NCBI GenBank assembly: GCA_017622845.1
Contig: JAGAQJ010000069.1
Location: 1 to 64,000 of the forward strand
Direction: 5' to 3'
DNA from: Lachnospiraceae bacterium
Lineage (GTDB): Bacteria > Bacillota > Clostridia > Lachnospirales > Lachnospiraceae
DNA length: 64,000 nt
Each line of letters begins with the position of its first letter. Position 1 is the stretch's first letter. Positions 42,012 to 50,859 of the stretch are shown piece after piece. The position numbers and the translations under genes are program-made. The notes under the pieces are model-generated. The model ran no database searches, was not told where the DNA came from, and saw only the letters and a program-made list of their open reading frames with translations.

Positions 42012-44954
42012 ATGGCGAAAATAAAAGTGTATGAGCTTGCACAGGAGATTGGCGTTAAAAGCGCAGATATCCTTGCATTATTAAAAAATAAAGGTATAGA
42101 GGTAAAAAGCCACATGAGTGTATTAGAAGACGGACAGGTAGAAGATGTAAAAAAAGCCTATCAGGCGCCTGCCAAGTCAGAAGAGGCACCTAAGACAACA
42201 GAGAAAACCGAGGCATCAAAGGAAACAAAGGCGCCTGCCAAGACTGGCGAGGGAACAGTTAAGAAAAAGAAGAGTATCATATTTGTGAGCAATCCTCACA
42301 ATTCCAAGATGCCCGGAGGAGCGCAGATACCAAGAAAGCCTGCACACACAGAGAAAAAGGCTTCAGCGCCGGCTAAAGCAGCAGTAGAGAAGGCAGTGGA
42401 ACCGGTAAAGGCAGAACCGGAAGTAAAGAAGCCGGCAGCTGCGGAGGAAACAAAGCCTGTACAGACAGTTGAGCGCGTTGAAGAAGCGGTACAGAAAACA
42501 GCAGAAAAGCCTGTACAGAAAACAGAGGCAAGGGCAGCGGCTCCGACCAAGGCAGAGGAACCTGCAAAAGCAGAGAAAACGGTAAAAACAGAGGCATTGA
42601 AGGCGGAGAGCGCTGTGAAGACAGAAACACAGAGACCAGTGCAGAGAAGCTATGACGGTCAGCGCCGGGACAACCGGAATGATAACCGCAGCGACAATCA
42701 GCGCCGGGACAGCCGCAACGATAACCGCAGCGACAACCAGCGCCGGGACAGCCGCAACGATAACCGCAGCGACAATCAGCGCCGGGACAGCCGGAATGAT
42801 AACCGCAGCGACAACCAGCGCCGCAATAATCATGAGAATCGAAATGACGGCCAGCGTCGGGACGGACAAAGAAGCTTTGAACGCCGCGACGGACAGGGAG
42901 CAAGACCGGGACAGGGATTTAACGGAGGTCGCGACAACGACAGGGGCCGCGACGGAAGAGGCGGCTTTGGCGGCAAGAATAACAATAAGAATGGCGGCTT
43001 CGTGCCGGAAAGCCCGATTAAGGATGCCGAGAAGCACAGAGACGAGGAGAAGCGCCGTATCAGTCAGGAGAAGGATAAGAAAAACCGTAAGGACCTCATG
43101 TATGAAGAGGATGAGGACGGCATGAAGAACATCAAGGGAAAAAATAAGCCCGGTAAGTTCATCAAGCCAGAGAAGAAGCCTGTTGAAGCTGTTGAGGAAC
43201 AGATTAAGGTCATCACGCTTCCTGAGACGCTCACGATTAAGGAGCTTGCAGAGAAGATGAAGATACAGCCGTCTGTAATCGTGAAAAAGCTGTTCTTACA
43301 GGGACAGATTGTGACAGTAAATCAGGAAATTACCTATGAGACTGCAGAGAATATTGCGATTGAATATGATATTATCTGTGAGCAGGAGGTCAAGGTTGAT
43401 GTAATTGAGGAGCTTCTCAAGGAGGAGGAAGAAAATCCTGAGGATATGGTTCCCAGATCGCCTGTTATCTGCGTAATGGGTCATGTAGACCATGGTAAGA
43501 CATCACTTCTTGATGCGATCAGAAAGACAAATGTAACAGATAAAGAGGCCGGCGGCATCACGCAGCACATCGGTGCATATACGGTAAATATTAACGAACA
43601 GAAAATTACCTTCCTTGACACGCCGGGGCATGAGGCATTTACGGCAATGCGTATGCGCGGTGCAAATTCTACGGATATCGCAATTCTTGTTGTTGCGGCG
43701 GATGATGGTGTAATGCCCCAGACCGTGGAGGCAATCAACCATGCAAAAGCGGCAGGCATTGAAATTATTGTTGCAGTCAATAAGATTGATAAGCCGGGAG
43801 CAAATATTGAGCGCGTAAAGCAGGAGCTTACCGAGTATGGTCTTATCGCAGAGGATTGGGGCGGAAGCACTGTATTCGTTCCTGTATCAGCTAAGAGCGG
43901 CGAGGGCATTGAGCAGCTTCTTGAAATGATTCTGCTGACAGCCGAGGTGCTAGAGCTGAAAGCGAATCCGAACAGACGTGCGAGAGGACTCGTGATTGAG
44001 GCAGAGCTTGATAAAGGTCGCGGACCTGTTGCAACCATTCTTGTACAGAAGGGTACCTTAAAGGTTGGAGATTTTGTATCAGCAGGTGCGGCAAGCGGTA
44101 AGGTGCGTGCAATGGTAGACGACAAGGGCAGACGCGTGAAGGAGGCTGGACCTTCTACTCCGGTAGAGATTCTTGGCCTTGGCGATGTGCCGAATGCCGG
44201 AGAAATCTTTATTGCACATGAAAATGATAAAGAGGCAAAATATTATGCGGAAACCTTTGTAGCCCAGAATAAAGAGAAGCTTCTTGAAGATACTAAGGCT
44301 AAGATGTCTCTTGACGACTTGTTCTCACAGATTCAGGCAGGCAGCCTCAAAGAGCTGAATCTTATCATCAAAGCTGACGTACAAGGCAGCGTAGAGGCTG
44401 TAAAGCAGAGTCTTATGAAGCTTTCTAACGAGGAAGTCGTTGTGAAGTGCATTCACGGCGGTGTCGGCGCTATCAATGAATCTGACGTGATTCTTGCCTC
44501 CGCTTCAAAGGCTATCATTATCGGCTTTAATGTACGTCCTGATGCGCAGGCTAAGGCTACGGCAGAGCGCGAGGGCGTGGATGTAAGATTATACAAGGTT
44601 ATCTATCAGGCAATTGAAGATATTGAGGCAGCAATGAAGGGTATGCTTGATCCGGTATTTGAGGAGAAGGTTATCGGTCATGCTGAGGTCCGTCAGATAT
44701 TCAAGGCGTCTGCCGTAGGAAATATTGCAGGCTCCTATGTTCTTGACGGTGTGTTCCAGAGAGGCTGTAAGGTGCGCATTACGCGTGAGGGCGAGCAGAT
44801 TTATGAAGGAGAGCTGGCGTCCCTTAAGCGATTTAAAGACGATGTCAAGGAGGTCAAGGCAGGATTTGAGTGCGGACTTGTATTTGAAGGCTTTGACAGC
44901 ATGCAGGAGCTTGACATTGTAGAGGCATATATCATGGTGGAGGTACCGAGATAA
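42012..44954 (+). CDS. infB: Translation initiation factor IF-2
   Basis: A 980-residue IF-2. It has an N-terminal IF2_N helix ([20 protein letters not shown]), a long low-complexity linker rich in Ala/Lys/Glu then Arg/Asp/Asn (about 50-370), a second IF2_N ([20 protein letters not shown]), then the GTPase: G1 GHVDHGKT, G3 DTPGH, G4 NKID, followed by domains II to IV. It brings fMet-tRNA to the 30S subunit. The start at 42012 has GGAGGAG. The linker contains a 13-residue tandem repeat. Confidence 0.97.
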   Translation: MAKIKVYELAQEIGVKSADILALLKNKGIEVKSHMSVLEDGQVEDVKKAYQAPAKSEEAPKTTEKTEASKETKAPAKTGEGTVKKKKSIIFVSNPHNSKMPGGAQIPRKPAHTEKKASAPAKAAVEKAVEPVKAEPEVKKPAAAEETKPVQTVERVEEAVQKTAEKPVQKTEARAAAPTKAEEPAKAEKTVKTEALKAESAVKTETQRPVQRSYDGQRRDNRNDNRSDNQRRDSRNDNRSDNQRRDSRNDNRSDNQRRDSRNDNRSDNQRRNNHENRNDGQRRDGQRSFERRDGQGARPGQGFNGGRDNDRGRDGRGGFGGKNNNKNGGFVPESPIKDAEKHRDEEKRRISQEKDKKNRKDLMYEEDEDGMKNIKGKNKPGKFIKPEKKPVEAVEEQIKVITLPETLTIKELAEKMKIQPSVIVKKLFLQGQIVTVNQEITYETAENIAIEYDIICEQEVKVDVIEELLKEEEENPEDMVPRSPVICVMGHVDHGKTSLLDAIRKTNVTDKEAGGITQHIGAYTVNINEQKITFLDTPGHEAFTAMRMRGANSTDIAILVVAADDGVMPQTVEAINHAKAAGIEIIVAVNKIDKPGANIERVKQELTEYGLIAEDWGGSTVFVPVSAKSGEGIEQLLEMILLTAEVLELKANPNRRARGLVIEAELDKGRGPVATILVQKGTLKVGDFVSAGAASGKVRAMVDDKGRRVKEAGPSTPVEILGLGDVPNAGEIFIAHENDKEAKYYAETFVAQNKEKLLEDTKAKMSLDDLFSQIQAGSLKELNLIIKADVQGSVEAVKQSLMKLSNEEVVVKCIHGGVGAINESDVILASASKAIIIGFNVRPDAQAKATAEREGVDVRLYKVIYQAIEDIEAAMKGMLDPVFEEKVIGHAEVRQIFKASAVGNIAGSYVLDGVFQRGCKVRITREGEQIYEGELASLKRFKDDVKEVKAGFECGLVFEGFDSMQELDIVEAYIMVEVPR
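42660..42826 (+). repeat. 39-nt tandem repeat in infB linker
   Basis: Four complete units start at 42660, 42699, 42738 and 42777, with a partial unit from 42816. Each encodes [13 protein letters not shown] with small changes. The highly charged, disordered linker may bind RNA. The unit also creates an antisense open frame that is not a gene. Confidence 0.9.
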
Positions 44955-45359
44955 ATGAGAAAGAACAGCGTTAAAAATACCCGTGTGAACGGGGAAGTTC
45001 ATCGTGTTCTTGCAGAGATTATCAGAAGTGAGATTAAGGACCCGAGGATTAATCCGATGACCTCGGTGGTTGCTGTAGAGGTGGCGCCTGATCTGAAAAC
45101 CTGTAAAGCGTGGATTAGCGTCCTTGGCAATGAGGACTCGCAGCAGGATACACTGGCAGGTCTGAAAAGCGCCGAGGGTTATATCAGAAGTCTTCTGGCG
45201 AAAAAGATTAATCTGAGAAATACGCCGGAGCTTCGGTTTATCCTTGATCAGTCCATTGCTTATGGCGTGTCGATGTCCAAAAAGATTGATGACATCAATC
45301 GTGCAGACGATGAAAGACACGTGGACGGCATTGGAAGCGGCGAGAACTTAGACGAATGA
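44955..45359 (+). CDS. rbfA: Ribosome-binding factor A
   Basis: A 134-residue RbfA with the KH-like fold: RVNGEVHRVLAEIIRSEIKD, PRINPMTSVVAVEV and LRNTPELRFILDQSIAYG. It acts in late 16S rRNA maturation. It begins directly after infB. A MITE insertion follows its stop codon within 4 bp. Confidence 0.96.
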   Translation: MRKNSVKNTRVNGEVHRVLAEIIRSEIKDPRINPMTSVVAVEVAPDLKTCKAWISVLGNEDSQQDTLAGLKSAEGYIRSLLAKKINLRNTPELRFILDQSIAYGVSMSKKIDDINRADDERHVDGIGSGENLDE

Positions 45360-45362
45360 AAA

Positions 45363-45414
45363 GCAACAGTTCAGCCTGAGTCCTGCAACAGGAAGCCGGA
45401 GGCTGAACTGTTAC
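45363..45414. mobile_element. 52-bp minimal MITE-like element with perfect 8-bp target duplication
   Basis: GCAACAGTTCAGCCT and AGGCTGAACTGTTAC are the ends (13 bp perfect: AACAGTTCAGCCT/AGGCTGAACTGTT) around a 22-nt loop. AATGAAAA flanks it on both sides (45355-45362 and 45415-45422). The left duplication includes the rbfA stop codon. It is the shortest member of the family whose 187-bp and 354-bp members lie at 1960 and 39147. Confidence 0.8.
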
Positions 45415-45435
45415 AATGAAAAAGATAAAAAAGAT

Positions 45436-45474
45436 AAGTATCTGGGAAAGATTTGACTTCCCAGATACTTTTGT
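45436..45474 (+). terminator. Intrinsic terminator after rbfA
   Basis: AAGTATCTGGGAA (45436-45448) pairs with TTCCCAGATACTT (45458-45470), followed by T. Confidence 0.9.
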
Positions 45475-45484
45475 GTATGATGTA

Positions 45485-45550
45485 CACAGATATAGTATAG
45501 GAAGAAGCAAAGGGAACTTCTGATAAGTATGGTATTATACTATATCTGTG
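45485..45550. repeat. 15-bp perfect inverted repeat upstream of nrnA
   Basis: CACAGATATAGTATA (45485-45499) and TATACTATATCTGTG (45536-45550) enclose 36 nt. No T tract and no flanking duplication. Possibly a cis-regulatory hairpin or two operator half-sites. Confidence 0.6.
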
Positions 45551-45644
45551 GAAATGGGCAGATGAAACTGCAGGAGTTTGAAATAAAATTGGCAGGGATT
45601 CCTTAGGGGCTGCTGCCGGGAGTTTTTATAAGGGTAGTGATAAA

Positions 45645-46619
45645 ATGGAAAAGATTCAGTTATTAGAAGAATGTAAGGAAGCAGAAAATATTGTGATTTC
45701 AGGTCATATCAGACCGGATGGAGACTGTATCGGCTCATGTATGGCGATGTATCTGTATCTGCAGAAGGCTTTGCCGCAGGCAAAGATTAAAGTATGTCTG
45801 GAACAGCCTGCTGATATTTTCGGATGTATCAAAGACATTGACAAAATTGACAGCACTTTCACCGTAGAGGGGGAGATTGACGTATTTATCGCACTGGACT
45901 GTGAGAAGTCAAGGCTTGGCAGTGCAGAGGAATTGTTTGCAAGCGCCGGGAAGCGTATCAATATTGACCACCATGTCAGCAACGAAAGAGGCTGTGGTGA
46001 TGTGAATTATGTGATACCGGGCATCAGTTCAACATCAGAGCTTGTGTATGATTTGATTGAGAAGAGATATATGGATGAGGAGATTGCCAAGGCAATTTAC
46101 ATAGGAATCGTGCACGATACAGGAATATTCAAATATTCCAATACCTCTCCGAAAACTTTGCGGATTGCGGCAGAGCTGATTGAATACGGCTTTGATTTTC
46201 CGACAATTATTGATGAGACTTTTTATGAAAAGACATATACCCAGAATCAGCTTTTGGGAAGGGCGCTTCTTGAGAGTATCATGTTTATGAACGGGAAATG
46301 TATTGTCAGCGTCATCAATAAAAAGACGCTTGATTTTTATAATGCCAAAACAGAGGATTTAGAGGGGATTGTCAACCAGCTCCGTATCATCAAAGGCGTG
46401 GAGTGTGCAATTTTCATGTATGAGACAGGGAATCTTGAGTACAAGGTAAGCCTTCGTTCCTGCAAGTATGTCGATGTGAGCAAGGTCGCGGCTTATTTTG
46501 GCGGCGGCGGTCATGTGAGAGCCGCAGGCTGCAGCATGAACGGAACCTTTTATGATGTAATCAACAACATCTCAGGGCAGATAGAGCTGCAGATGAAGGA
46601 ATATAAGGAAAAAGACTAA
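45645..46619 (+). CDS. nrnA: DHH/DHHA1 phosphoesterase NrnA (nanoRNase/pAp phosphatase)
   Basis: A 324-residue bifunctional oligoribonuclease and 3'-phosphoadenosine 5'-phosphatase. Metal motifs: SGHIRPDGDCIGS, ALDCEKSRLG, IDHHVSN (DHH) and HDTGIF. The C-terminal DHHA1 domain ends in GGGGHVRAAGCSM. It removes short RNAs and pAp. Its place between rbfA and truB is the conserved Firmicutes order. Confidence 0.94.
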   Translation: MEKIQLLEECKEAENIVISGHIRPDGDCIGSCMAMYLYLQKALPQAKIKVCLEQPADIFGCIKDIDKIDSTFTVEGEIDVFIALDCEKSRLGSAEELFASAGKRINIDHHVSNERGCGDVNYVIPGISSTSELVYDLIEKRYMDEEIAKAIYIGIVHDTGIFKYSNTSPKTLRIAAELIEYGFDFPTIIDETFYEKTYTQNQLLGRALLESIMFMNGKCIVSVINKKTLDFYNAKTEDLEGIVNQLRIIKGVECAIFMYETGNLEYKVSLRSCKYVDVSKVAAYFGGGGHVRAAGCSMNGTFYDVINNISGQIELQMKEYKEKD

Positions 46620-46633
46620 ATGGCGGTGGAACG

Positions 46634-47539
46634 TTGATTAATGGTATCATGAACATTTATAAGGAGGCTGGCTTTACGTCGCATGATGTAGTGGCGAAGC
46701 TCCGCGGAATTGTAAAACAGAAGAAAATCGGACATACCGGAACACTGGACCCTGACGCTGTCGGGGTTCTTCCCGTGTGCTTTGGCAATGCGACGAAGCT
46801 GTGTGATCTGATGACTGACAAGACAAAAGAATACGAAGCGCTGATGCGTCTTGGCGTGACAACAGACACACAGGATATGAGCGGCAGAATCCTTACACAG
46901 CATGAGGTTCATGCAGGCGAGGCAGAAGCTGAGGCCGCAATAATGCATTTTGTGGGCGGATATGAGCAGATTCCGCCCATGTACTCGGCACTCAAGGTAA
47001 ACGGGAAAAAGCTCTATGAACTTGCAAGGGAAGGCAGGGAGGTAGAGCGGCAGCCGAGGCATGTAGATATTTCGTTTATAAGGATTGTTGATATAGCGCT
47101 GCCGGAGGTAAGGTTTGTCGTGGGCTGCTCTAAGGGAACCTACATCAGAACCTTATGTGCAGATATCGGTGAGCGGCTTGGATGCGGCGCAGCTATGGCT
47201 GCTTTGAAACGCACAAGAGTGGGCGGCTTTCGGATTGAGGATGCGATTCCCCTCTCAAAAGTGGAGGAGCTGGCTGCCGCAGGCGAATTGGAACATTATC
47301 TGACTGCACCTGACAGTATTTTTATGGAGTATGAGGGAGCATCTGTGAAGCCGGAAGCTGAGAGCGCGCTTTTGAATGGAAATAAGCTGTATATCAGACA
47401 GCTTGACTTTGACAATAACACATTTTTTAAGGATGGGGAAATGCTTCGCGTGTACAACGGCAAAGGGGAGTTTCAGGCAGTTTATGCCTTTGTCAAAAAC
47501 GAGGGCGTCTTCAAGCCTTATAAAATGTTTTTGGGATAG
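46634..47539 (+). CDS. truB: tRNA pseudouridine(55) synthase TruB
   Basis: A 301-residue TruB: the catalytic Asp is in GHTGTLDPDAVGVLP, with YSALKVNGKKLYELAREG and GTYIRTLCADIG downstream, and a C-terminal PUA-like region. It makes pseudouridine 55 in tRNAs. TTG at 46634 gives MINGIMNIYKEAGFTS, which matches the usual family start, and has a GGTGGA site; ATG 46649 is the alternative. Confidence 0.95.
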   Translation: MINGIMNIYKEAGFTSHDVVAKLRGIVKQKKIGHTGTLDPDAVGVLPVCFGNATKLCDLMTDKTKEYEALMRLGVTTDTQDMSGRILTQHEVHAGEAEAEAAIMHFVGGYEQIPPMYSALKVNGKKLYELAREGREVERQPRHVDISFIRIVDIALPEVRFVVGCSKGTYIRTLCADIGERLGCGAAMAALKRTRVGGFRIEDAIPLSKVEELAAAGELEHYLTAPDSIFMEYEGASVKPEAESALLNGNKLYIRQLDFDNNTFFKDGEMLRVYNGKGEFQAVYAFVKNEGVFKPYKMFLG

Positions 47540-47546
47540 GTAGAAA

Positions 47547-48494
47547 ATGAAAATAATAGAAAATACGACAGAATTTTATATTGAGGAAGAAACTGCTGTG
47601 GCAATCGGGAAATTTGACGGCTTTCACAGAGGTCACCAGAAGCTTTTGGCGTATTTGAAAAAGCAGCAGGAACAGGGATTGAAATCCGTAGTATTCACCT
47701 TTGTGCCGTCTCCGGCTGCATTTTTCTGCAAAGAAGCTGTCAGAGAGCTTTCGACAACAGCGGAAAAACGCAGAATTTTTGAAAATGCAGGGATTGACTA
47801 CCTGATTGAATATCCGTTTTATCAGGAAATTGCGGATATGGAGCCGGAAACCTTTATCAAAGAGGTACTGGTGGAACGAATCAATGCAAGGTGCGTTGTT
47901 GCGGGTGATGATGTGTCCTACGGAAAGAGAGGCGCAGGAGACTGTAAGCTGCTTTTGGAGAAAGCAGGCGAGCACGGATATCAGGTTATTATTATTGATA
48001 AGGTGCTGTGCGAAGGGAGAGAAGTAAGCTCTACCTATGTCCGTGAGGAGGTACGGAAGGGAAATATGGAGCTGGCGGCACGCCTGTTAGGAACACCTTA
48101 CCATGTGGGAGGAGAAATCATACATGGCAGAAGGCTCGGACGGACAATCGGCATGCCTACTGTCAATCTGCTTCCGCCTGCGGAGAAGCTGCTTCCGCCC
48201 AAGGGCGTGTATTATTCGTATGCATATCTGCACAGCAGGAACGGAGACAAGCCGTATGACGGCTTGCGGCTTGCTGCCATTACCAATATCGGGACGAAGC
48301 CTACAGTGGACAGCCGCTTGGTGATGGGAGTGGAAACCTATCTCTATGATTTTGACAGCGACGTGTACGGCGATGAGATGGAGGTGTACCTGCTGAAATA
48401 TAAAAGACCGGAGATGCGGTTTGACGGAGTGGAGTCATTAAAGGCGCAGATGGCGGCTGACATTGCAGCAGGAAGGGTGTATCACGGTCTGTAA
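47547..48494 (+). CDS. ribF: Bifunctional riboflavin kinase/FAD synthetase
   Basis: A 315-residue RibF. The N-terminal adenylyltransferase has GKFDGFHRGHQKLL (nucleotide-binding HGH-type) and SSTYVREEV; the C-terminal flavokinase has GRTIGMPTVNL and ITNIGTKPTV. It makes FMN then FAD. It starts 7 bp after truB, so the three genes nrnA-truB-ribF form one unit. Confidence 0.95.
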   Translation: MKIIENTTEFYIEEETAVAIGKFDGFHRGHQKLLAYLKKQQEQGLKSVVFTFVPSPAAFFCKEAVRELSTTAEKRRIFENAGIDYLIEYPFYQEIADMEPETFIKEVLVERINARCVVAGDDVSYGKRGAGDCKLLLEKAGEHGYQVIIIDKVLCEGREVSSTYVREEVRKGNMELAARLLGTPYHVGGEIIHGRRLGRTIGMPTVNLLPPAEKLLPPKGVYYSYAYLHSRNGDKPYDGLRLAAITNIGTKPTVDSRLVMGVETYLYDFDSDVYGDEMEVYLLKYKRPEMRFDGVESLKAQMAADIAAGRVYHGL

Positions 48495-48718
48495 GCCTGC
48501 AGTATTCTGCATGCCAAACTGCTGCCGGAAATATTTGGAAAATGGGGAAGAAGGTTGACATATCGAGGTTCCGATGTTATATTAATTCTGTAATTTATAT
48601 GTAACAAAGTTGTAATAATATATGCCTGCAGTATGCGGTATATACAGCAGTGATTGTAACCATTCGGAGAGCAGCAGGGTGCAGGAGGGTTACTGAAAGT
48701 AGGAATTGGATTAGTGTT

Positions 48719-49954
48719 ATGAAAAGGATAAACAGATTAAAATACACGGGAGGAATTGCAGGGATAGGGCTTGCCGTAGTACTGCTTGGAAGCGGTGCTT
48801 ATGCCAATACGCGCCAAAATGAAGCGCAGGATGAGCTTGAGGTTGTCACGCTTGATTTATCGGAAAGCTCCGGTCAGGAAGAAGGAATGACTTCCGGGGC
48901 GGATTTGGAGCTGTCAGCAGGGGCAGGACTGGTGCTGGAGGAAATCGACGATGAGGTTGAAAGGAGCATCAGCAGCAGGGAGCTGTCAGCAGGGGCAGGA
49001 CTGGTATTAGAGGAGATTGGCGAGGAGATTCAAAGCGATATTGACAGCAATGCGCCGGCGGCAGAGAATATAGAAGCAGGCGGGCCTGAGGAAGCGGCTG
49101 CAGAGCCGCAGACGTATTGGGGATACACTAATCTCGGTATCGCTCATGTGGACAACCATCTGAATATCAGGCAAGAACCGAATGAGAACGGCAAATTGAT
49201 TGGTAAGCTTCCAAAGGATGCTGCCTGCGAGATTCTTTCCATTGATGACAAAGGATGGGCGCATATTAAATCAGGAAAAGTAGACGGCTATTGCAGCACG
49301 GAATTTCTGTATATGGGTGAGGAAGCCGTTGCAAGAGGGAAAGAAGCCGCTTCTATGATTGCGGTGGTGAATACACAGACGCTTAAGGTCAGAGAGGAGC
49401 CGAATACGGATTCTGTTGTAATCACTTTGATACCGCAGGAGGAGGAGCTTGAGGTTGTCGAAATCATGGATAACGGATGGGTGAAGTTCCTGCTTGATGA
49501 TGAGGAAGCTTATGTCTCGGGAGAATTCGTGGATGTGGAGGAACGGCTTGAGAAGGCTGTGACGCTTACAGAGCTATTATACGGTCAGGGTGTTTCTGAC
49601 GTGCGTGTCGACCTTGTACAGTATGCGAAGCAGTTTGTCGGCAATCCGTACGTTTGGGGCGGAACAAGCCTTACAAACGGTGCAGACTGTTCGGGCTTTA
49701 CGCTTAGTATCTACAAAAAGTATGGAGTAAGCCTTCCGCATCATGCTGCTTCACAGGCACAGCTTGGCACAAAGGTCGACTATTCCCAGGTACAGCCGGG
49801 TGATTTGATATTTTACGCGAAAAACGGCAGCATCAACCATGTGGCAATCTATATAGGCGGCGGTCAGGTAATCCATGCATCAAGCCCTAAGACGGGTATC
49901 AAGATTTCCAGCATGAATTATCGTACGCCTGCATGCGCAAGGCGCTATCTGTAG
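48719..49954 (+). CDS. Secreted SH3-domain NlpC/P60 cell-wall hydrolase
   Basis: A 411-residue exported protein. Signal peptide ~1-29 (KYTGGIAGIGLAVVLLGSG, AYA cleavage). Then an acidic region containing a duplicated 24-residue unit (ELSAGAGLVLEEI twice; 72-nt repeat at 48908 and 48980). Two SH3 domains follow (about 130-200 and 215-285), and a C-terminal NlpC/P60 peptidase: Cys in GADCSGFTLSIYKKYG and His in SINHVAIYIGGGQVIHAS. It should cleave peptidoglycan stem peptides. Start MKRINR chosen as the signal peptide start. Confidence 0.92.
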   Translation: MKRINRLKYTGGIAGIGLAVVLLGSGAYANTRQNEAQDELEVVTLDLSESSGQEEGMTSGADLELSAGAGLVLEEIDDEVERSISSRELSAGAGLVLEEIGEEIQSDIDSNAPAAENIEAGGPEEAAAEPQTYWGYTNLGIAHVDNHLNIRQEPNENGKLIGKLPKDAACEILSIDDKGWAHIKSGKVDGYCSTEFLYMGEEAVARGKEAASMIAVVNTQTLKVREEPNTDSVVITLIPQEEELEVVEIMDNGWVKFLLDDEEAYVSGEFVDVEERLEKAVTLTELLYGQGVSDVRVDLVQYAKQFVGNPYVWGGTSLTNGADCSGFTLSIYKKYGVSLPHHAASQAQLGTKVDYSQVQPGDLIFYAKNGSINHVAIYIGGGQVIHASSPKTGIKISSMNYRTPACARRYL

Positions 49955-49987
49955 TGAATGCCCGGAGCGCGAAAAGCAAAAATGTAG

Positions 49988-50016
49988 TTGCATAATTTAA
50001 TTTGGTGTGCTATACT
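49988..50016 (+). promoter_or_regulatory. rpsO promoter
   Basis: TTGCAT (49988-49993) and TATACT (50011-50016), 17-bp spacing. Confidence 0.75.
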
Positions 50017-50040
50017 GTCTAAGTGTGCTGTGATTATCAC

Positions 50041-50118
50041 AGAGCACGTCAGGAATAGCCGGTGCCCAGTGTCGGGACGCTCCGACCCAGACTTGGCATG
50101 CGGCGGTTAAGTTTATAA
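50041..50118 (+). ncRNA. Structured rpsO leader, probable S15 autoregulatory element
   Basis: GTCGGG (50071-50076) pairs with TCCGAC (50081-50086) around a tetraloop. TGCC (50063-50066) pairs with GGCA (50095-50098), and CCG (50059-50061) with CGG (50101-50103), giving a nested helix just before the rpsO ribosome binding site. S15 mRNA leaders that mimic the 16S site are known in Firmicutes; assignment rests on position and structure only. Confidence 0.55.
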
Positions 50119-50134
50119 AATGGAGGATTTTACA

Positions 50135-50401
50135 ATGATTTCTAAGGAAAAGAAACAGGCAATTATCAAAGAGTATGGCAGAAAAGAAGGCGATACAGGT
50201 TCGCCGGAGGTACAGATTGCTATTTTAACAGCGAGAATTCAGGAGTTGACTGAGCATTTAAAGAATAATCAGAAGGATCATCATTCAAGACGCGGTCTTT
50301 TAAAGATGGTTGGTCAGAGACGTGGTCTGCTTGACTACTTAAAGAAGACGGACATTGACGGATATCGTGCTCTGATTGAGAAGCTTGGTATCAGAAAGTA
50401 A
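50135..50401 (+). CDS. rpsO: 30S ribosomal protein S15
   Basis: The 88-residue S15: [37 protein letters not shown] and a C-terminal [12 protein letters not shown]. It binds 16S rRNA early in 30S assembly. The ATG at 50135 gives MISKEKKQ; the upstream in-frame ATG lies inside the TGGAGG ribosome binding site. Confidence 0.97.
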   Translation: MISKEKKQAIIKEYGRKEGDTGSPEVQIAILTARIQELTEHLKNNQKDHHSRRGLLKMVGQRRGLLDYLKKTDIDGYRALIEKLGIRK

Positions 50402-50425
50402 TTTTTGAATACTTATGCAGTGGAA

Positions 50426-50451
50426 GGGGCGGAAACTTATCCGCTCCTTTT
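50426..50451 (+). terminator. Intrinsic terminator after rpsO
   Basis: GGGGCGGA (50426-50433) pairs with TCCGCTCC (50440-50447), followed by TTTT. Confidence 0.85.
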
Positions 50452-50859
50452 GTGCACATGAGCCTGAAAGAAAAAGCGAGGGACAAGCTGCAGCAGCTTG
50501 GCACAGCGGCAGGATAAGCCCGTTTGACTACAGGAACGGTATTGAGCACTGCATCTTAGATGATTGGATAGAAGTTTGGCTCGAGACCGCTGAAAAGTTT
50601 ATGAAAGCATCAGCATGATTTCTGGTGATGAGATTTTATGACAATATTTCATAATTTTTTCAGTAGTTTCGGCGCTTCTTATCTGACAGTGCTCATCCAT
50701 GATATTCCGGTATGGTACTGGCGCTGCGCATGCTCTTAAAGCAGAAAAATGCAGTAACGGAAATCAAAGCACTCCTGTTACCGGAACGGAGTGAACAGTA
50801 ACATCAAAGCAGCATGATTAACAAGAAGGGTCTATAAGACCAAAGAAAAGGAGATTTGT
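50452..50859 (+). other. rpsO-pnp intergenic region with small direct-repeat-flanked element
   Basis: About 400 bp without a convincing gene. ATCAAAGC occurs at 50763-50770 and again at 50803-50810, flanking 32 bp that end in GGAGTGAACAGTAAC and contain GTTAC facing GTAAC. It looks like a short member or footprint of a second MITE subfamily. The AAGGAG site of pnp is at the right end. No promoter is assigned. Confidence 0.45.

Noticed and set aside
42660-42826. Possible CRISPR array
   Set aside because: The units are contiguous 39-nt coding repeats without spacers and lie in frame in infB.
42363-43037. 224-residue and 176-residue minus-strand ORFs over infB
   Set aside because: Open frames produced by the 39-nt tandem repeat and Ala/Lys-rich codons; products are low-complexity Val/Ala or Cys/Gly repeats.
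43481-44125. 214-residue minus-strand ORF over the IF-2 GTPase domain
   Set aside because: Antisense shadow; the sense strand encodes invariant GTPase motifs.
50415-50618. 67-residue plus-strand ORF after rpsO
   Set aside because: It overlaps the rpsO terminator, has no ribosome binding site and shows no family features.
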